A DNA stretch of 64,000 nt, from positions 496,001 to 560,000 of the forward strand of contig NZ_CP045496.1 of NCBI RefSeq assembly GCF_015500075.1, written 5' to 3'. A program made the position numbers and the translations under genes. The notes beneath the pieces are model-generated. The model searched no databases. It saw only the letters and a list, made by a program, of their open reading frames with translations, and was not told where the DNA came from. Shown here one piece after another: positions 19,645-28,043 of this stretch; positions within the stretch are counted from its first letter, which is position 1; each line of letters opens with the position of its first letter. Origin of the DNA: Mesorhizobium sp. INR15. Lineage in GTDB: Bacteria; Pseudomonadota; Alphaproteobacteria; Rhizobiales; Rhizobiaceae.

Positions 19645-20256
19645 GTGCTCGTTCTGCCCAAAGGCGTCCGCCATATGCCGCTCTATCTGTCGCGCGAGGC
19701 GCAGGAAGCACTCGTCGAAGACGTGAGGCGCGTGGTGCAGGCGGCGCCTCTATACGTGCCGGCGATGCCACGCACCGGCAAGGAGATGAGCGTGCGTATG
19801 ACCAACTGCGGCACGCTGGGCTGGGTCACCGACAAGGAGCACGGTTATCGCTACCAGCCAACACACCCGGCGACGGGGGTGCCGTGGCCACCAATTCCAG
19901 AGGCGCTGATGCAATTGTGGCGGGAGGTTTCGGCCTACGCGCACCCGCCGGAAGCATGCCTGATCAATTTCTACACACAGGATGCCAAGATGGGCCTGCA
20001 CCAGGATCGTGACGAGACCGACCTGTCGGCTCCGGTCGTCTCCGTTTCCCTGGGTGACGATTGCCTGTTTCGCGTCGGCCAGACCACACGCGACGGCGGC
20101 ACCAAGTCATTCAGGCTTAAAAGCGGCGATGTCGTCGTGCTCGGTGGCGAGGGCCGTCTTTGCTTCCACGGCGTCGACCGCATCTATCCGTCGACCTCGG
20201 CGTTGCTCAGGAATGGCGGGCGGATCAATCTGACCCTGCGGCGGGTCAATCCGTGA
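19645..20256 (+). CDS. alkB: AlkB, DNA-repair dioxygenase
   Basis: Fe(II)/2-oxoglutarate-dependent dioxygenase, 203 residues, that oxidatively removes alkyl groups from 1-methyladenine and 3-methylcytosine. Iron ligands are His and Asp of LHQDRDETDL and the His of LCFHGVDRIYP; the 2-oxoglutarate Arg is in GGRINLTLRRV. MTNCGTLGW and PEACLINFY match E. coli AlkB. The start is GTG with AAGGGA eight bases upstream. The IS element ends about 145 bases upstream and could have displaced an original promoter. Confidence 0.93.
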   Translation: MLVLPKGVRHMPLYLSREAQEALVEDVRRVVQAAPLYVPAMPRTGKEMSVRMTNCGTLGWVTDKEHGYRYQPTHPATGVPWPPIPEALMQLWREVSAYAHPPEACLINFYTQDAKMGLHQDRDETDLSAPVVSVSLGDDCLFRVGQTTRDGGTKSFRLKSGDVVVLGGEGRLCFHGVDRIYPSTSALLRNGGRINLTLRRVNP

Positions 20257-20344
20257 CCAATGATTTGCGCGCAGGCAACCAGATCACCGACCCTGTCGTA
20301 GGCTTTCTTCGAGAAAATCGGAACGGCGACCGTTCCCGCCGCCG

Positions 20345-21304
20345 TCACAGCTTCCTGAGCGCCACTTCCTCGATCAGGTGATCCGCGCCCTTGCGCAGGA
20401 TCAGGTCGGCGCGGGCCCTCGTCGGCAGGATGTTCTCGCGCAGGTTCTTCAGGTTGATGTTGGTCCACAGGCCTTCCGCAATGGCGCGCGCCGAATCTTC
20501 CGACAGCTGCGAATAGCGATGGAAGAAGGAGTCCGGATTGCGGAAGGCGGTTTCGCGCAGCCGCATGAAGCGGGCAATATACCAGTTATGGATCAGTTCC
20601 TCATCGGCATCGATGTAGATGGCGAAGTCGAAGAAGTCGGACAGGAACGGTACGATCTTGCCGTCCTTCGGCAGCTTGCCAGGCTGCAGAACGTTGATGC
20701 CCTCGAAGATCAGGATGTCGGGCCGGTCGATGGTGACGAATTCGCCGGGAATGACGTCGTAGGTCAGGTGCGAATAGACCGGCGCACTGACATTGCGCTG
20801 GGCCGACTTGATGCCCGACAGAAAGCGCAGCAGTGCGCCGACATCGTAGCTGTCTGGAAAACCCTTGCGCTCCATGAGGTTTTCGCGGCGCAAAACTTCG
20901 TTGGGCAGCAGGAAACCGTCGGTGGTGATGAGGTCGACCTTGGGGCTCGACGGCCAGCGCGCCAGAAGTTCCTTCAGCACGCGCGCCGTGGTCGATTTGC
21001 CGACAGCCACGGATCCGGCGATGCCGATGATGAACGGCGTCTTGACCACATCGAGCGCGTTGAAGAAGGCCTGGCGCTGCCTGAACAGAAGCTGGCTGGC
21101 CTCGACATGCGCCGACAACAGCCTGGACAGCGATAGATAGATCCGCTCGACTTCCGCGAGATCGACCGGGTCGTTCAGGGAACGCAGGCGGCGGAATTCG
21201 TCATCGCTCAGCGTCAGTGGCGTATCGGCGCGCAATTGCGACCATTGCTCGGCGGAGAAGAAACGAAACGGGGAATATTTCTCGGTTGGCGCGAGCTGAT
21301 CCAT
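20345..21304 (-). CDS. coaA: Type I pantothenate kinase
   Basis: Phosphorylates pantothenate, the first step of coenzyme A synthesis; 319 residues. The P-loop is GIAGSVAVGKSTTARVL (about residue 94), followed by DLITTDGFLLPN and RKGFPDSYD, all characteristic of bacterial type I CoaA. It lies 24 bases downstream of hisE at the end of the his operon, a linkage common in Rhizobiales. Confidence 0.96.
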   Translation of the reverse strand: MDQLAPTEKYSPFRFFSAEQWSQLRADTPLTLSDDEFRRLRSLNDPVDLAEVERIYLSLSRLLSAHVEASQLLFRQRQAFFNALDVVKTPFIIGIAGSVAVGKSTTARVLKELLARWPSSPKVDLITTDGFLLPNEVLRRENLMERKGFPDSYDVGALLRFLSGIKSAQRNVSAPVYSHLTYDVIPGEFVTIDRPDILIFEGINVLQPGKLPKDGKIVPFLSDFFDFAIYIDADEELIHNWYIARFMRLRETAFRNPDSFFHRYSQLSEDSARAIAEGLWTNINLKNLRENILPTRARADLILRKGADHLIEEVALRKL

Positions 21305-21328
21305 CGAGATTCCTGCCCTCCCTCGCGG

Positions 21329-21652
21329 TCAGCCCTTGGGCCGTGACGCCTTCTCGACGATACCCGAACGCCCGGTGCGGCTTTCGAGTTCCTTGAGCAC
21401 ATCGCTCAACGGAACTCCCGAGATGCCGAGAACGACGAGCAAATGATATATGAGATCGGCGCTTTCGGAAACGAGAGCCGGCTTGTCGCCGTGAACAGCG
21501 GCAATCACGGTTTCGACCGCTTCCTCGCCGAGCTTCTGCGCCGCCTTGTCGACGCCGCGCGCGAACAGCTTCGCCGTCCACGAGTCAGGATCGCCCGAAT
21601 GCGCACGCTCCAGGACTATCTTTTCCAGATCGGACAGCGAAAACTCGGTCAT
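21329..21652 (-). CDS. hisE: Phosphoribosyl-ATP pyrophosphatase
   Basis: 107 residues; hydrolyses phosphoribosyl-ATP in the second step of histidine synthesis. Metal-binding acidic motif KLGEEAVETVIAA and SESADLIYHLLVVL (an MazG-like fold) are visible. Ten bases downstream of hisF. Confidence 0.95.
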   Translation of the reverse strand: MTEFSLSDLEKIVLERAHSGDPDSWTAKLFARGVDKAAQKLGEEAVETVIAAVHGDKPALVSESADLIYHLLVVLGISGVPLSDVLKELESRTGRSGIVEKASRPKG

Positions 21653-21661
21653 GGCCGCCGT

Positions 21662-22453
21662 TTAAGGCTGATTAAACTGGGAGTCCAGACGCATAGGCAA
21701 CCCTGCGGCCGCCATATGCGCCTTGGCTTCGGCGATCGTGTAGGTGCCGAAATGGAAGATGGAAGCGGCCAGCACGGCGCCAGCATGGCCGTCGCGAATG
21801 CCTTCGACCATGTGGTCGAGCGTGCCGACGCCGCCCGATGCGATGACCGGCGCACGAACCGCATCCGATATGGCGCGCGTCAGGGCTATGTCGTAGCCCG
21901 CCTTGGTGCCGTCGCGGTCCATCGAGGTCAAAAGGATTTCGCCGGCGCCGCGATCAACCATTTTGGTGGCGAATTCGACCGCATCGATGCCGGTCTTCTC
22001 GCGGCCGCCATGAGTGAATATCTCCCAGCGATCGGCCTCACCAGGGCCGGAGACTTTCTTGGCGTCAATGGCGACGACAATGCACTGGTTGCCGAACTTG
22101 TCGGCGGCCTCGGCGACGAAATCCGGGTTCTTCACCGCCGCCGTGTTGATCGACACCTTGTCGGCCCCAGCCAGCAGCAGTTTCCTGATGTCCGCAACCT
22201 GGCGCACGCCGCCGCCCACCGTCAACGGCATGAAGCATTGCTCGGCGGTGCGGGCGATGACATCGAAGATGGTCTCGCGATTGTCGGACGAAGCGGTGAT
22301 GTCGAGAAAACAGAGCTCGTCGGCGCCGGCGGCGTCGTAGGCCTTGGCTGCCTCGACCGGATCGCCGGCATCGACCAGATCGACGAAATTGACGCCTTTG
22401 ACGACACGGCCGTTCTTGACGTCGAGGCAAGGGATGACACGGGCCTTCAGCAT
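21662..22453 (-). CDS. hisF: Imidazole glycerol phosphate synthase, cyclase subunit
   Basis: 263 residues, TIM barrel. It forms imidazole glycerol phosphate and AICAR using ammonia from HisH. Catalytic aspartates are in ARVIPCLDVKNGRVVKG (near residue 11) and LLTSMDRDGTKAGYD (near residue 130); phosphate loops are TVGGGVR and ASGGVGTLDH. ATG at 22453 shares one base with the upstream stop; a GTG at 22456 would give a four-base overlap. Confidence 0.96.
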   Translation of the reverse strand: MLKARVIPCLDVKNGRVVKGVNFVDLVDAGDPVEAAKAYDAAGADELCFLDITASSDNRETIFDVIARTAEQCFMPLTVGGGVRQVADIRKLLLAGADKVSINTAAVKNPDFVAEAADKFGNQCIVVAIDAKKVSGPGEADRWEIFTHGGREKTGIDAVEFATKMVDRGAGEILLTSMDRDGTKAGYDIALTRAISDAVRAPVIASGGVGTLDHMVEGIRDGHAGAVLAASIFHFGTYTIAEAKAHMAAAGLPMRLDSQFNQP

Positions 22454-23289
22454 CACCTGCCCTCTATCGACGCGAGGAGATCGTTCAGCAGTTCACCGAC
22501 CAGCGGCGGAACATCGGCCCGCGCGTCGAATGCAGGATCGTAGGCGGAAACCGTAATACCAACAAGCGGCACAGCAAGCGCCATGCTGCATGCGGCCTTG
22601 CGCAACTGCTCCGGGTCCGGGCCGCCGGAATGGGTGTAGCGGTTGGCTTGAAGCTCCTTCGGGTTGTGCACATCCAGGTCGAGATGCATATGCACCCGTT
22701 TGGCGCCGGCCGCCTTCAGGGTCTCGACCGCGTTTGCCGCATCCTTGCATTCGGTTCGAATGACCGGCAGCGTCTCCAGCAGCTGCTTTTCCGCAGGATC
22801 GAGATCGCGTGCATTGATAAGCACGCAGCGTGCGGGATCGATCGCCTGGAAGCCGGGGATGGCCTTCGCCATCGGCCGCCAGCAAAGGCCCAGAACCACA
22901 GCCAGCGCCATACCGTCGAGAAAACCATGGATGGATGTCTCGGGCGTGTTGAGATCACCGTGCTGGTCGGCCCAGATGATCGCATCGGCGCCTTCGCCAG
23001 CAACCGCACCGGCAGACGTCAGGCAATTTCCCGCAAGGACAATGGGGAACCGGCCGCGGTCGCGGGCAATGCGGACCTCGCCCGACACCGCGTTGCAGAC
23101 GGCAAAGCCGGTCGCGATCTCACGTTCCTGGTCATCGCCAACCTTGCCGATGTCCACGACAGCAACATCGTGGCCAGCGAGGGTCAAGGCATCGACCAGC
23201 CCGCCGGATATCAGCGCGTCAGGTCCCTGGCCCATGCCGCCGTGATAGTGGCCGCTGTCATAGGAGGCCAGAATGATCGAAACTTTCAA
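22453..23289 (-). CDS. Arginase/ureohydrolase-family protein inside the his operon
   Basis: 278 residues of arginase superfamily type. The metal-binding segments are visible: IWADQHGDLNTPETS (D-x-H-x-D) and MHLDLDVHNP (D-x-D), plus AGNCLTSAG in place of the usual GGDH motif. The start is TTG at 23289, overlapping the hisA stop (TTGA), and its stop touches hisF, so it is translated within the operon. It is not part of the known histidine pathway. It could act on an amidino or related C-N compound or be a regulatory relative; GNC instead of GGDH suggests a changed metal site or substrate. Confidence 0.8.
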   Translation of the reverse strand: MKVSIILASYDSGHYHGGMGQGPDALISGGLVDALTLAGHDVAVVDIGKVGDDQEREIATGFAVCNAVSGEVRIARDRGRFPIVLAGNCLTSAGAVAGEGADAIIWADQHGDLNTPETSIHGFLDGMALAVVLGLCWRPMAKAIPGFQAIDPARCVLINARDLDPAEKQLLETLPVIRTECKDAANAVETLKAAGAKRVHMHLDLDVHNPKELQANRYTHSGGPDPEQLRKAACSMALAVPLVGITVSAYDPAFDARADVPPLVGELLNDLLASIEGR

Positions 23290-24035
23290 GATGTCGCCTC
23301 CGCCATTGGCTTGCCTTGCAGGATGGCCAGCGCCTCGGCCGGATCGATGCGGCCATCGTAGAGCGCTCGGCCGGAGATCGCGCCTTCGAGCTTTCGGGCA
23401 TCGGGCATGGTCATGCGCACGATGTCGGCGATCGAAGCGAGGCCGCCGGAGGCAATGACCGGGATCGAGACGGCGTCGGCGAGGCTGATGGTGGCGTCCC
23501 AGTTGATGCCGGTCAGCACACCGTCGCGGTCGATGTCGGTGTAGATGATGGCAGCGACACCGGCGCCTTCGAATTTCTTCGCCAGCTCGATGACGCCGAG
23601 GCTGGAGGCTTCGGCCCAACCCTCGACCGCAACCTTGCCGCCCTTGGCGTCGATGCCGACGGCGACCTTGCCCGGGAATGCCTTGCAGGCCTGCTTGACC
23701 AGATTAGGATCACGCACGGCCACCGTACCGAGAATGACGCGGGCCAATCCACGGTCGAGCCAGTCCTCGATCTGCGGCAAGGTGCGGATGCCGCCGCCAA
23801 GCTGCACCGGGTTTTTCGTCGCTTTCAAGATGGCGCCGACGGCCGCGCTGTTGACGCTCTGGCCTTGAAACGCGCCGTTGAGGTCAACGACATGCAGCCA
23901 TTCAAAGCCCTGGTCCTCGAAGGCAAGCGCCTGCGCCGCCGGGTCGTCATTGTAGATTGTCGCGGTGGCCATGTCGCCGTGCTTGAGGCGCACGCACTGG
24001 CCGTCCTTGAGATCGATGGCGGGAAACAGGATCAT
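23286..24035 (-). CDS. hisA: ProFAR isomerase
   Basis: 249 residues, TIM barrel, catalysing the HisA Amadori rearrangement. It has catalytic Asp in LFPAIDLKDGQCVRLKHGD, QLGGGIRTLPQIE, YTDIDRDGVLTG and ASGGLASIADI. A longer in-frame extension upstream would overlap the DUF1330 gene; MILFPAIDL at 24035 is the conserved start. Confidence 0.96.
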   Translation of the reverse strand: MILFPAIDLKDGQCVRLKHGDMATATIYNDDPAAQALAFEDQGFEWLHVVDLNGAFQGQSVNSAAVGAILKATKNPVQLGGGIRTLPQIEDWLDRGLARVILGTVAVRDPNLVKQACKAFPGKVAVGIDAKGGKVAVEGWAEASSLGVIELAKKFEGAGVAAIIYTDIDRDGVLTGINWDATISLADAVSIPVIASGGLASIADIVRMTMPDARKLEGAISGRALYDGRIDPAEALAILQGKPMAEATS

Positions 24036-24039
24036 CGCT

Positions 24040-24330
24040 TCAAGCGCCTTCGACAATGACGAAGTGACCGGTCGAAGCGGCAAGCCGGAACTTCGAGGCA
24101 TGCAGATATTCGGGCGAATGATAGCATTCGACCGCCTTGTCGTAGGATTCGAACTCGACCAGCACATGGCGGTTTCCGGTCGGCCCTTCCGGATTCTCAT
24201 GGCGGCCGGCCCGCACCGCGAACTTGGCGCCATATTTGGCAAAGGCCACCGCATTCGCCTCGATGTACTGCTTGTACACTTCGGGATCGCGGACATCGAT
24301 CATGGCCATCCAGTAGCCCTTCTTGCTCAT
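24040..24330 (-). CDS. DUF1330 family protein
   Basis: Small soluble protein of 96 residues (MSKKGYWMAMIDVRDPEVYKQY at its N-terminus in part) with the dimeric ferredoxin-like barrel pattern of DUF1330, including FAVRAGRHENPEG and VEFESYDKAVECYHSPEY. Function is unknown. It sits four bases from hisA and four from hisH, inside the histidine operon, so it is certainly cotranscribed. Confidence 0.85.
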   Translation of the reverse strand: MSKKGYWMAMIDVRDPEVYKQYIEANAVAFAKYGAKFAVRAGRHENPEGPTGNRHVLVEFESYDKAVECYHSPEYLHASKFRLAASTGHFVIVEGA

Positions 24331-24334
24331 GGTC

Positions 24335-24985
24335 TCAGGGCCTCCAGCGCAGGAAATTGGTGATCAGGGCGAGGCCGAGCGCCTGGCTCTTTTCCGGGTG
24401 AAACTGCGTACCGACGAGATTGTCGCGGGCGACGGCGGCTGTCACCGGACCGCCATAGTCGGCAACCGCCAGCACCTCGTCGGGCTTTTGCGCGTCGAGA
24501 TGGTAGGAATGGACGAAATAGGCATGCAATCCGTCCGGCCCGGTCGGAATGCCTGAGAATAACGGGTGCTCGCGCTTCAGCTCGATCGTGTTCCAGCCGA
24601 TCTGCGGAATCTTCAGCGCCGGATCGGCCGGCGTGATTTCCTTGACGTCGCCGGATATCCAGCCAAACCCCTTGGTTATAGTCTTTTCCAGGCCGCGCTC
24701 CGACATCAGCTGCATGCCGACGCAGATGCCGAGGAAAGGCCGCCCCTTGACGATCGCGACTTCCTCCACCGCTTCCCACATGCCGGCGACAGCCCGCAAG
24801 CCGGCGGCGCAATCGGCATAGGCGCCGACGCCGGGCAGGACGATGCGGTCTGCCGTGCGGACCCTGTCGGCATCCGCCGTCAGATCGATGCTGGCGGCGA
24901 TGCCGGCCTCGCGCGCGGCCCGCTCGAAGGCCTTGGTGGCCGAGCGCAGGTTGCCCGAACCGTAGTCGATGATAGCAACCCGCAT
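24335..24985 (-). CDS. hisH: Imidazole glycerol phosphate synthase, glutaminase subunit
   Basis: 216 residues, class I glutamine amidotransferase supplying ammonia to HisF. Nucleophile Cys is in FLGICVGMQLMSERG; the catalytic His/Glu pair is in VGTQFHPEKSQ. Starts VAIIDYGSGNLRSA. Confidence 0.96.
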   Translation of the reverse strand: MRVAIIDYGSGNLRSATKAFERAAREAGIAASIDLTADADRVRTADRIVLPGVGAYADCAAGLRAVAGMWEAVEEVAIVKGRPFLGICVGMQLMSERGLEKTITKGFGWISGDVKEITPADPALKIPQIGWNTIELKREHPLFSGIPTGPDGLHAYFVHSYHLDAQKPDEVLAVADYGGPVTAAVARDNLVGTQFHPEKSQALGLALITNFLRWRP

Positions 24986-24986
24986 G

Positions 24987-25463
24987 TCAGGGCTTTCCGG
25001 GAATATGGGTCAGACCAAGTGCCATGCCCATCTGGGCCGGCCGCGCCAGCGCGGCATCGGGAACAATGCGCGGTGGGGGCGGAACGTCATCCGAGAGCGC
25101 CTCGGCCTCCAGCGCGTAACGCGTATCGGCATCGTCGAGGCCGCCGGCCTCGACCACGCCCCACTCGTGCCAGCCGCGGCGGCGAAGGGCGGCGATGCGC
25201 GAGCCCTGCCCCTCCAGCCCGACATAGAAGGACACCAGCAGCGACAACAGTGAGCCGGCGAGGCCGAGTCCAAGCTTTTCGCCAAGCATCGACAGCAGGC
25301 CCATGACGACAAAAGTCAGCCCGGCTTCGATCCACAGCCGGTTCCAAACGAGCCAAAGCGGCGGCACCAGGAAACCAAGCCACGAGAACCCGTCGCGGAT
25401 AAAAGCCGTTGTGTCGGCCCTCTCGCGGAGGCGGGGCGGTTCCATCACGACATAGGTTGCCAT
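24987..25463 (-). CDS. DUF2628 membrane protein
   Basis: 158 residues. Two to three hydrophobic segments (WLGFLVPPLWLVWNRLW, LTFVVMGLLSMLG, LAGSLLSLLVSFYVGLEG) precede a hydrophilic tail with RRGWHEWGVVEA. This matches the DUF2628 pattern commonly found between hisB and hisH in rhizobia and Brucella. Function unknown. It is one base from hisH. Confidence 0.85.
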   Translation of the reverse strand: MATYVVMEPPRLRERADTTAFIRDGFSWLGFLVPPLWLVWNRLWIEAGLTFVVMGLLSMLGEKLGLGLAGSLLSLLVSFYVGLEGQGSRIAALRRRGWHEWGVVEAGGLDDADTRYALEAEALSDDVPPPPRIVPDAALARPAQMGMALGLTHIPGKP

Positions 25464-25467
25464 TGAG

Positions 25468-26067
25468 CTATCCTTTCAGAGAGCCCTTGGTGGAAGGAAC
25501 CGCGTCCGGCTGACGTGGGTCGGCCTCAAGTGCCGCACGCAGCGCGCGCGCCACCGCCTTGAAACAGGTTTCCGCGATATGATGGTTGTTTGCGCCATAG
25601 TGGTTGGTCACATGCAAGGTGATGCCGGCATGCTGCGACAGCGCCTGGAAGAACTCGCGCACCAGTTCCGTGTCGAAAGTGCCGATCTTGGGCGACGAAA
25701 AAGCGACGTTCCAGACCAGGAACGGCCGGCCTGAGACATCGATCGCCGCACGTGTCAGCGTTTCATCCATGGCAAGGTCGATCGAGGCATAGCGCATGAT
25801 ACCGCGCCGCTCGCCCAGCGCCTTGCTCAGCGCCTGGCCGATCGCGATGCCGGTGTCCTCGACCGTGTGGTGATCATCGATATGCAAATCGCCCTTGGCC
25901 TTGACCGTCATGTCGATCAGCGAATGGCGCGACAACTGGTCCAGCATATGGTCGAAGAAGCCGACGCCAGTCGACATGTCGGACTTGCCCGATCCGTCGA
26001 CATGAACCGACACGGAAATGTCGGTTTCCTTGGTCTTGCGGCTGACTTCGGCGGAGCGGGGCGACAT
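25468..26067 (-). CDS. hisB: Imidazoleglycerol-phosphate dehydratase
   Basis: 199 residues, monofunctional HisB without the N-terminal phosphatase of enterobacteria. Manganese-binding clusters HIDDHHTVEDTGIAIG and NHYGANNHHIAET, and GVGFFDHMLDQLSRH, are visible. First gene of the his operon, divergent from hslV; the 226-base gap 26068-26293 holds both promoters and no other recognised feature. Confidence 0.96.
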   Translation of the reverse strand: MSPRSAEVSRKTKETDISVSVHVDGSGKSDMSTGVGFFDHMLDQLSRHSLIDMTVKAKGDLHIDDHHTVEDTGIAIGQALSKALGERRGIMRYASIDLAMDETLTRAAIDVSGRPFLVWNVAFSSPKIGTFDTELVREFFQALSQHAGITLHVTNHYGANNHHIAETCFKAVARALRAALEADPRQPDAVPSTKGSLKG

Positions 26068-26293
26068 GACCTGATCCTTGTCCTTGGTTTTTATGCTTCA
26101 GGCGTTCACAGGCTTGAAAACGAAAGCCTTCTAGCAGCATGGTCCGGCGATTGCCAGTTGCGATGCGGGGCAGTATCGAGCGTGGCTCATGCCGGTTTGC
26201 AATCAACGGCCCCGTGCATACATAGTGCCGATCAAGTTACTCGTAACGCACCAATCGCCACGTTTGGGGTCGGTGCTAATCGGAGCAAGAAGA

Positions 26294-26845
26294 ATGTCGA
26301 ACGAACTGAGCATGCACGCCACGACCATCGTGACGGTGCGCAAGGGCAACAAGGTGGTGATCGCTGGCGATGGCCAGGTCAGCCTTGGCCAGACCATCAT
26401 GAAGGGCAATGCCCGCAAAGTGCGCCGCATCGGCAAGGGCGGCACTGTCATTGCCGGCTTTGCCGGCGCCACAGCCGACGCTTTCACCCTTCTGGAACGG
26501 CTTGAAGCCAAACTCGAGCAATATCCCGACCAGCTGACGCGCGCCTGTGTCGAACTCGCCAAGGAATGGCGCACGGACCGCTATCTGCGCCGGCTGGAAG
26601 CGATGATGCTGGTTGCCGACAAGTCGGTGTCGCTGGCGCTGACCGGCAATGGCGATGTGCTGGAGCCGGAACACGGCGTCATGGCCATCGGTTCGGGCGG
26701 CAATTACGCGCTGGCGGCGGCCCGCGCCCTGATGGACACAGACAAGGACGCCGAGGAAATCGCCCGCAAGGCGATGCAGATCGCGTCGGACATCTGCGTC
26801 TACACCAACAACAATTTCGTTGTCGAAACGCTCGATGCCGCCTGA
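26294..26845 (+). CDS. hslV: HslV peptidase subunit
   Basis: Proteasome-like peptidase of the HslUV complex, 183 residues. After a short propeptide (MSNELSMHA) comes TTIVTVRKGNKVVIAGDGQVSLGQ in part, where the first Thr is the processed N-terminal nucleophile. IGSGGNYALAAARAL is also conserved. An upstream in-frame extension (from 26189) was rejected because the N-terminus is unrelated to HslV. Confidence 0.96.
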   Translation: MSNELSMHATTIVTVRKGNKVVIAGDGQVSLGQTIMKGNARKVRRIGKGGTVIAGFAGATADAFTLLERLEAKLEQYPDQLTRACVELAKEWRTDRYLRRLEAMMLVADKSVSLALTGNGDVLEPEHGVMAIGSGGNYALAAARALMDTDKDAEEIARKAMQIASDICVYTNNNFVVETLDAA

Positions 26846-26857
26846 ACAAGGCAGACG

Positions 26858-26899
26858 ATGATCCCGAAAAATGGAACCCGGTTTTCGGAGACGGTCATG
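26858..26899. repeat. RIME-like repeat copy
   Basis: The sequence from ATGATCCCGAAAA to TTTTCGGAGACGGTCATG is a 42-base imperfect palindrome related to that at 29564-29607. It is a form widespread between rhizobial genes. Its first ATG is therefore probably not the start of the next gene. Confidence 0.65.
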
Positions 26900-27436
26900 G
26901 TCCAGCAAGAAAGCAGGTATGATTTTCGGCCGGTGACCAGAAAAGACCTGCCGATGATCGCAGGCTGGCTGGCCGAGCCGCACGTTGCCGAATGGTGGGA
27001 CGACCCGAAAACGGAAATCGAGCGGATTGCCGAGCACATCGATTCGATTTCCGTCGAGCCGCTGATCGTCGAACTCGACGGCAAGCCGATCGGTTACCTG
27101 CAGAGCTACGACCCGCACATGGAAGACGACCATCCCTATGCCGACCAGCCCTTCGGCACGCTCGGCATCGACCTGTCGATCGGCAGGCCGGAACTCGTTG
27201 GCATCGGCCATGGCCCGGCGATCGTCAGGCAATTCGTCGAAGAACTGTTCGAAGAAGGCGTGCCGCGTGTCGTCATCGACCCGCACCCCACCAACTTGCG
27301 CGCCGTCCGCGCCTATGAAAAGGCCGGCTTCCAGGTGATTGATCGCAGACAGTCGGGCTATGGCGACGTCGTGCTGATGGCTATCGACGCCGAAATGGGC
27401 GATGCCGAAGAGAGCGACACGGAAGAGGGGCAATAG
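26897..27436 (+). CDS. GNAT acetyltransferase, AAC(6')-like
   Basis: 179 residues. YDFRPVTRKDLPMIAGWL and EWWDDPK begin an Acetyltransf_8-type domain; VGIGHGPAIVRQFVEELF is the acetyl-CoA binding motif A and NLRAVRAYEKAGFQ motif B. It resembles AAC(6') and siderophore acetyltransferases; substrate cannot be deduced. ATG 26897 has CGGAG upstream, whereas ATG 26858 lies in a palindromic repeat. It is 3 bases from DUF2585 and within the hslV-hslU interval. Confidence 0.85.
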   Translation: MVQQESRYDFRPVTRKDLPMIAGWLAEPHVAEWWDDPKTEIERIAEHIDSISVEPLIVELDGKPIGYLQSYDPHMEDDHPYADQPFGTLGIDLSIGRPELVGIGHGPAIVRQFVEELFEEGVPRVVIDPHPTNLRAVRAYEKAGFQVIDRRQSGYGDVVLMAIDAEMGDAEESDTEEGQ

Positions 27437-27439
27437 GGC

Positions 27440-28039
27440 ATGACCGCATCCAGCGACGACAAAAGCCTCTCAGCCTATGAAAACAGCTGGCGAATGGGGC
27501 TTCTGATCGTCCTTGGCCTGGTCATCGTGCAGGCCGTTACGCTCTATCTGATGGGCCGCACGCCGATCTGCACCTGCGGATATGTCAAACTCTGGCATGG
27601 CGTCGTGCAGAGCTCGGAGAATTCCCAGCACATTTCTGACTGGTACACGTTCTCGCATATCATCCACGGCTTCCTGTTCTATGCGCTTGCGCGGTTCCTG
27701 TTCCCGGGCTCGCCGATCGGGCTCAGGCTGGCCTTCGCCGTTCTCATCGAGGGCGGCTGGGAGCTGCTGGAAAACAGCCCGTTCATCATCGACCGTTACC
27801 GCGCCGGCACCATTTCGCTGGATTATTACGGCGACAGCATCATCAATTCGGTGTCCGACACACTGGCCATGGTGCTGGGATTTGTGATGGCGCGAAGGCT
27901 ACCTATATGGGTGATCGTCAGCCTCGCCATCCTCTTCGAACTGGGTACCGGCTACCTTATCCGGGACAATCTGACGCTCAACGTGATCATGCTGCTGCAT
28001 CCGTTCGAGGCCATCAAGCAGTGGCAAAGTGGAATTTAG
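27440..28039 (+). CDS. DUF2585 (UPF0314) membrane protein
   Basis: 199 residues with about four transmembrane stretches (LLIVLGLVIVQAVTLYLMG, FLFYALARFLF, LAFAVLIEGGWELLE, IWVIVSLAILFELGTGYLI). GRTPICTCGYVKLWHG, SQHISDWYTFSHIIHGF and DYYGDSIINS are the conserved family segments. Function unknown. It ends 4 bases before the hslU start, and the arrangement hslV-GNAT-DUF2585-hslU recurs in Rhizobiales. Confidence 0.88.
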   Translation: MTASSDDKSLSAYENSWRMGLLIVLGLVIVQAVTLYLMGRTPICTCGYVKLWHGVVQSSENSQHISDWYTFSHIIHGFLFYALARFLFPGSPIGLRLAFAVLIEGGWELLENSPFIIDRYRAGTISLDYYGDSIINSVSDTLAMVLGFVMARRLPIWVIVSLAILFELGTGYLIRDNLTLNVIMLLHPFEAIKQWQSGI

Positions 28040-28043
28040 TGAT

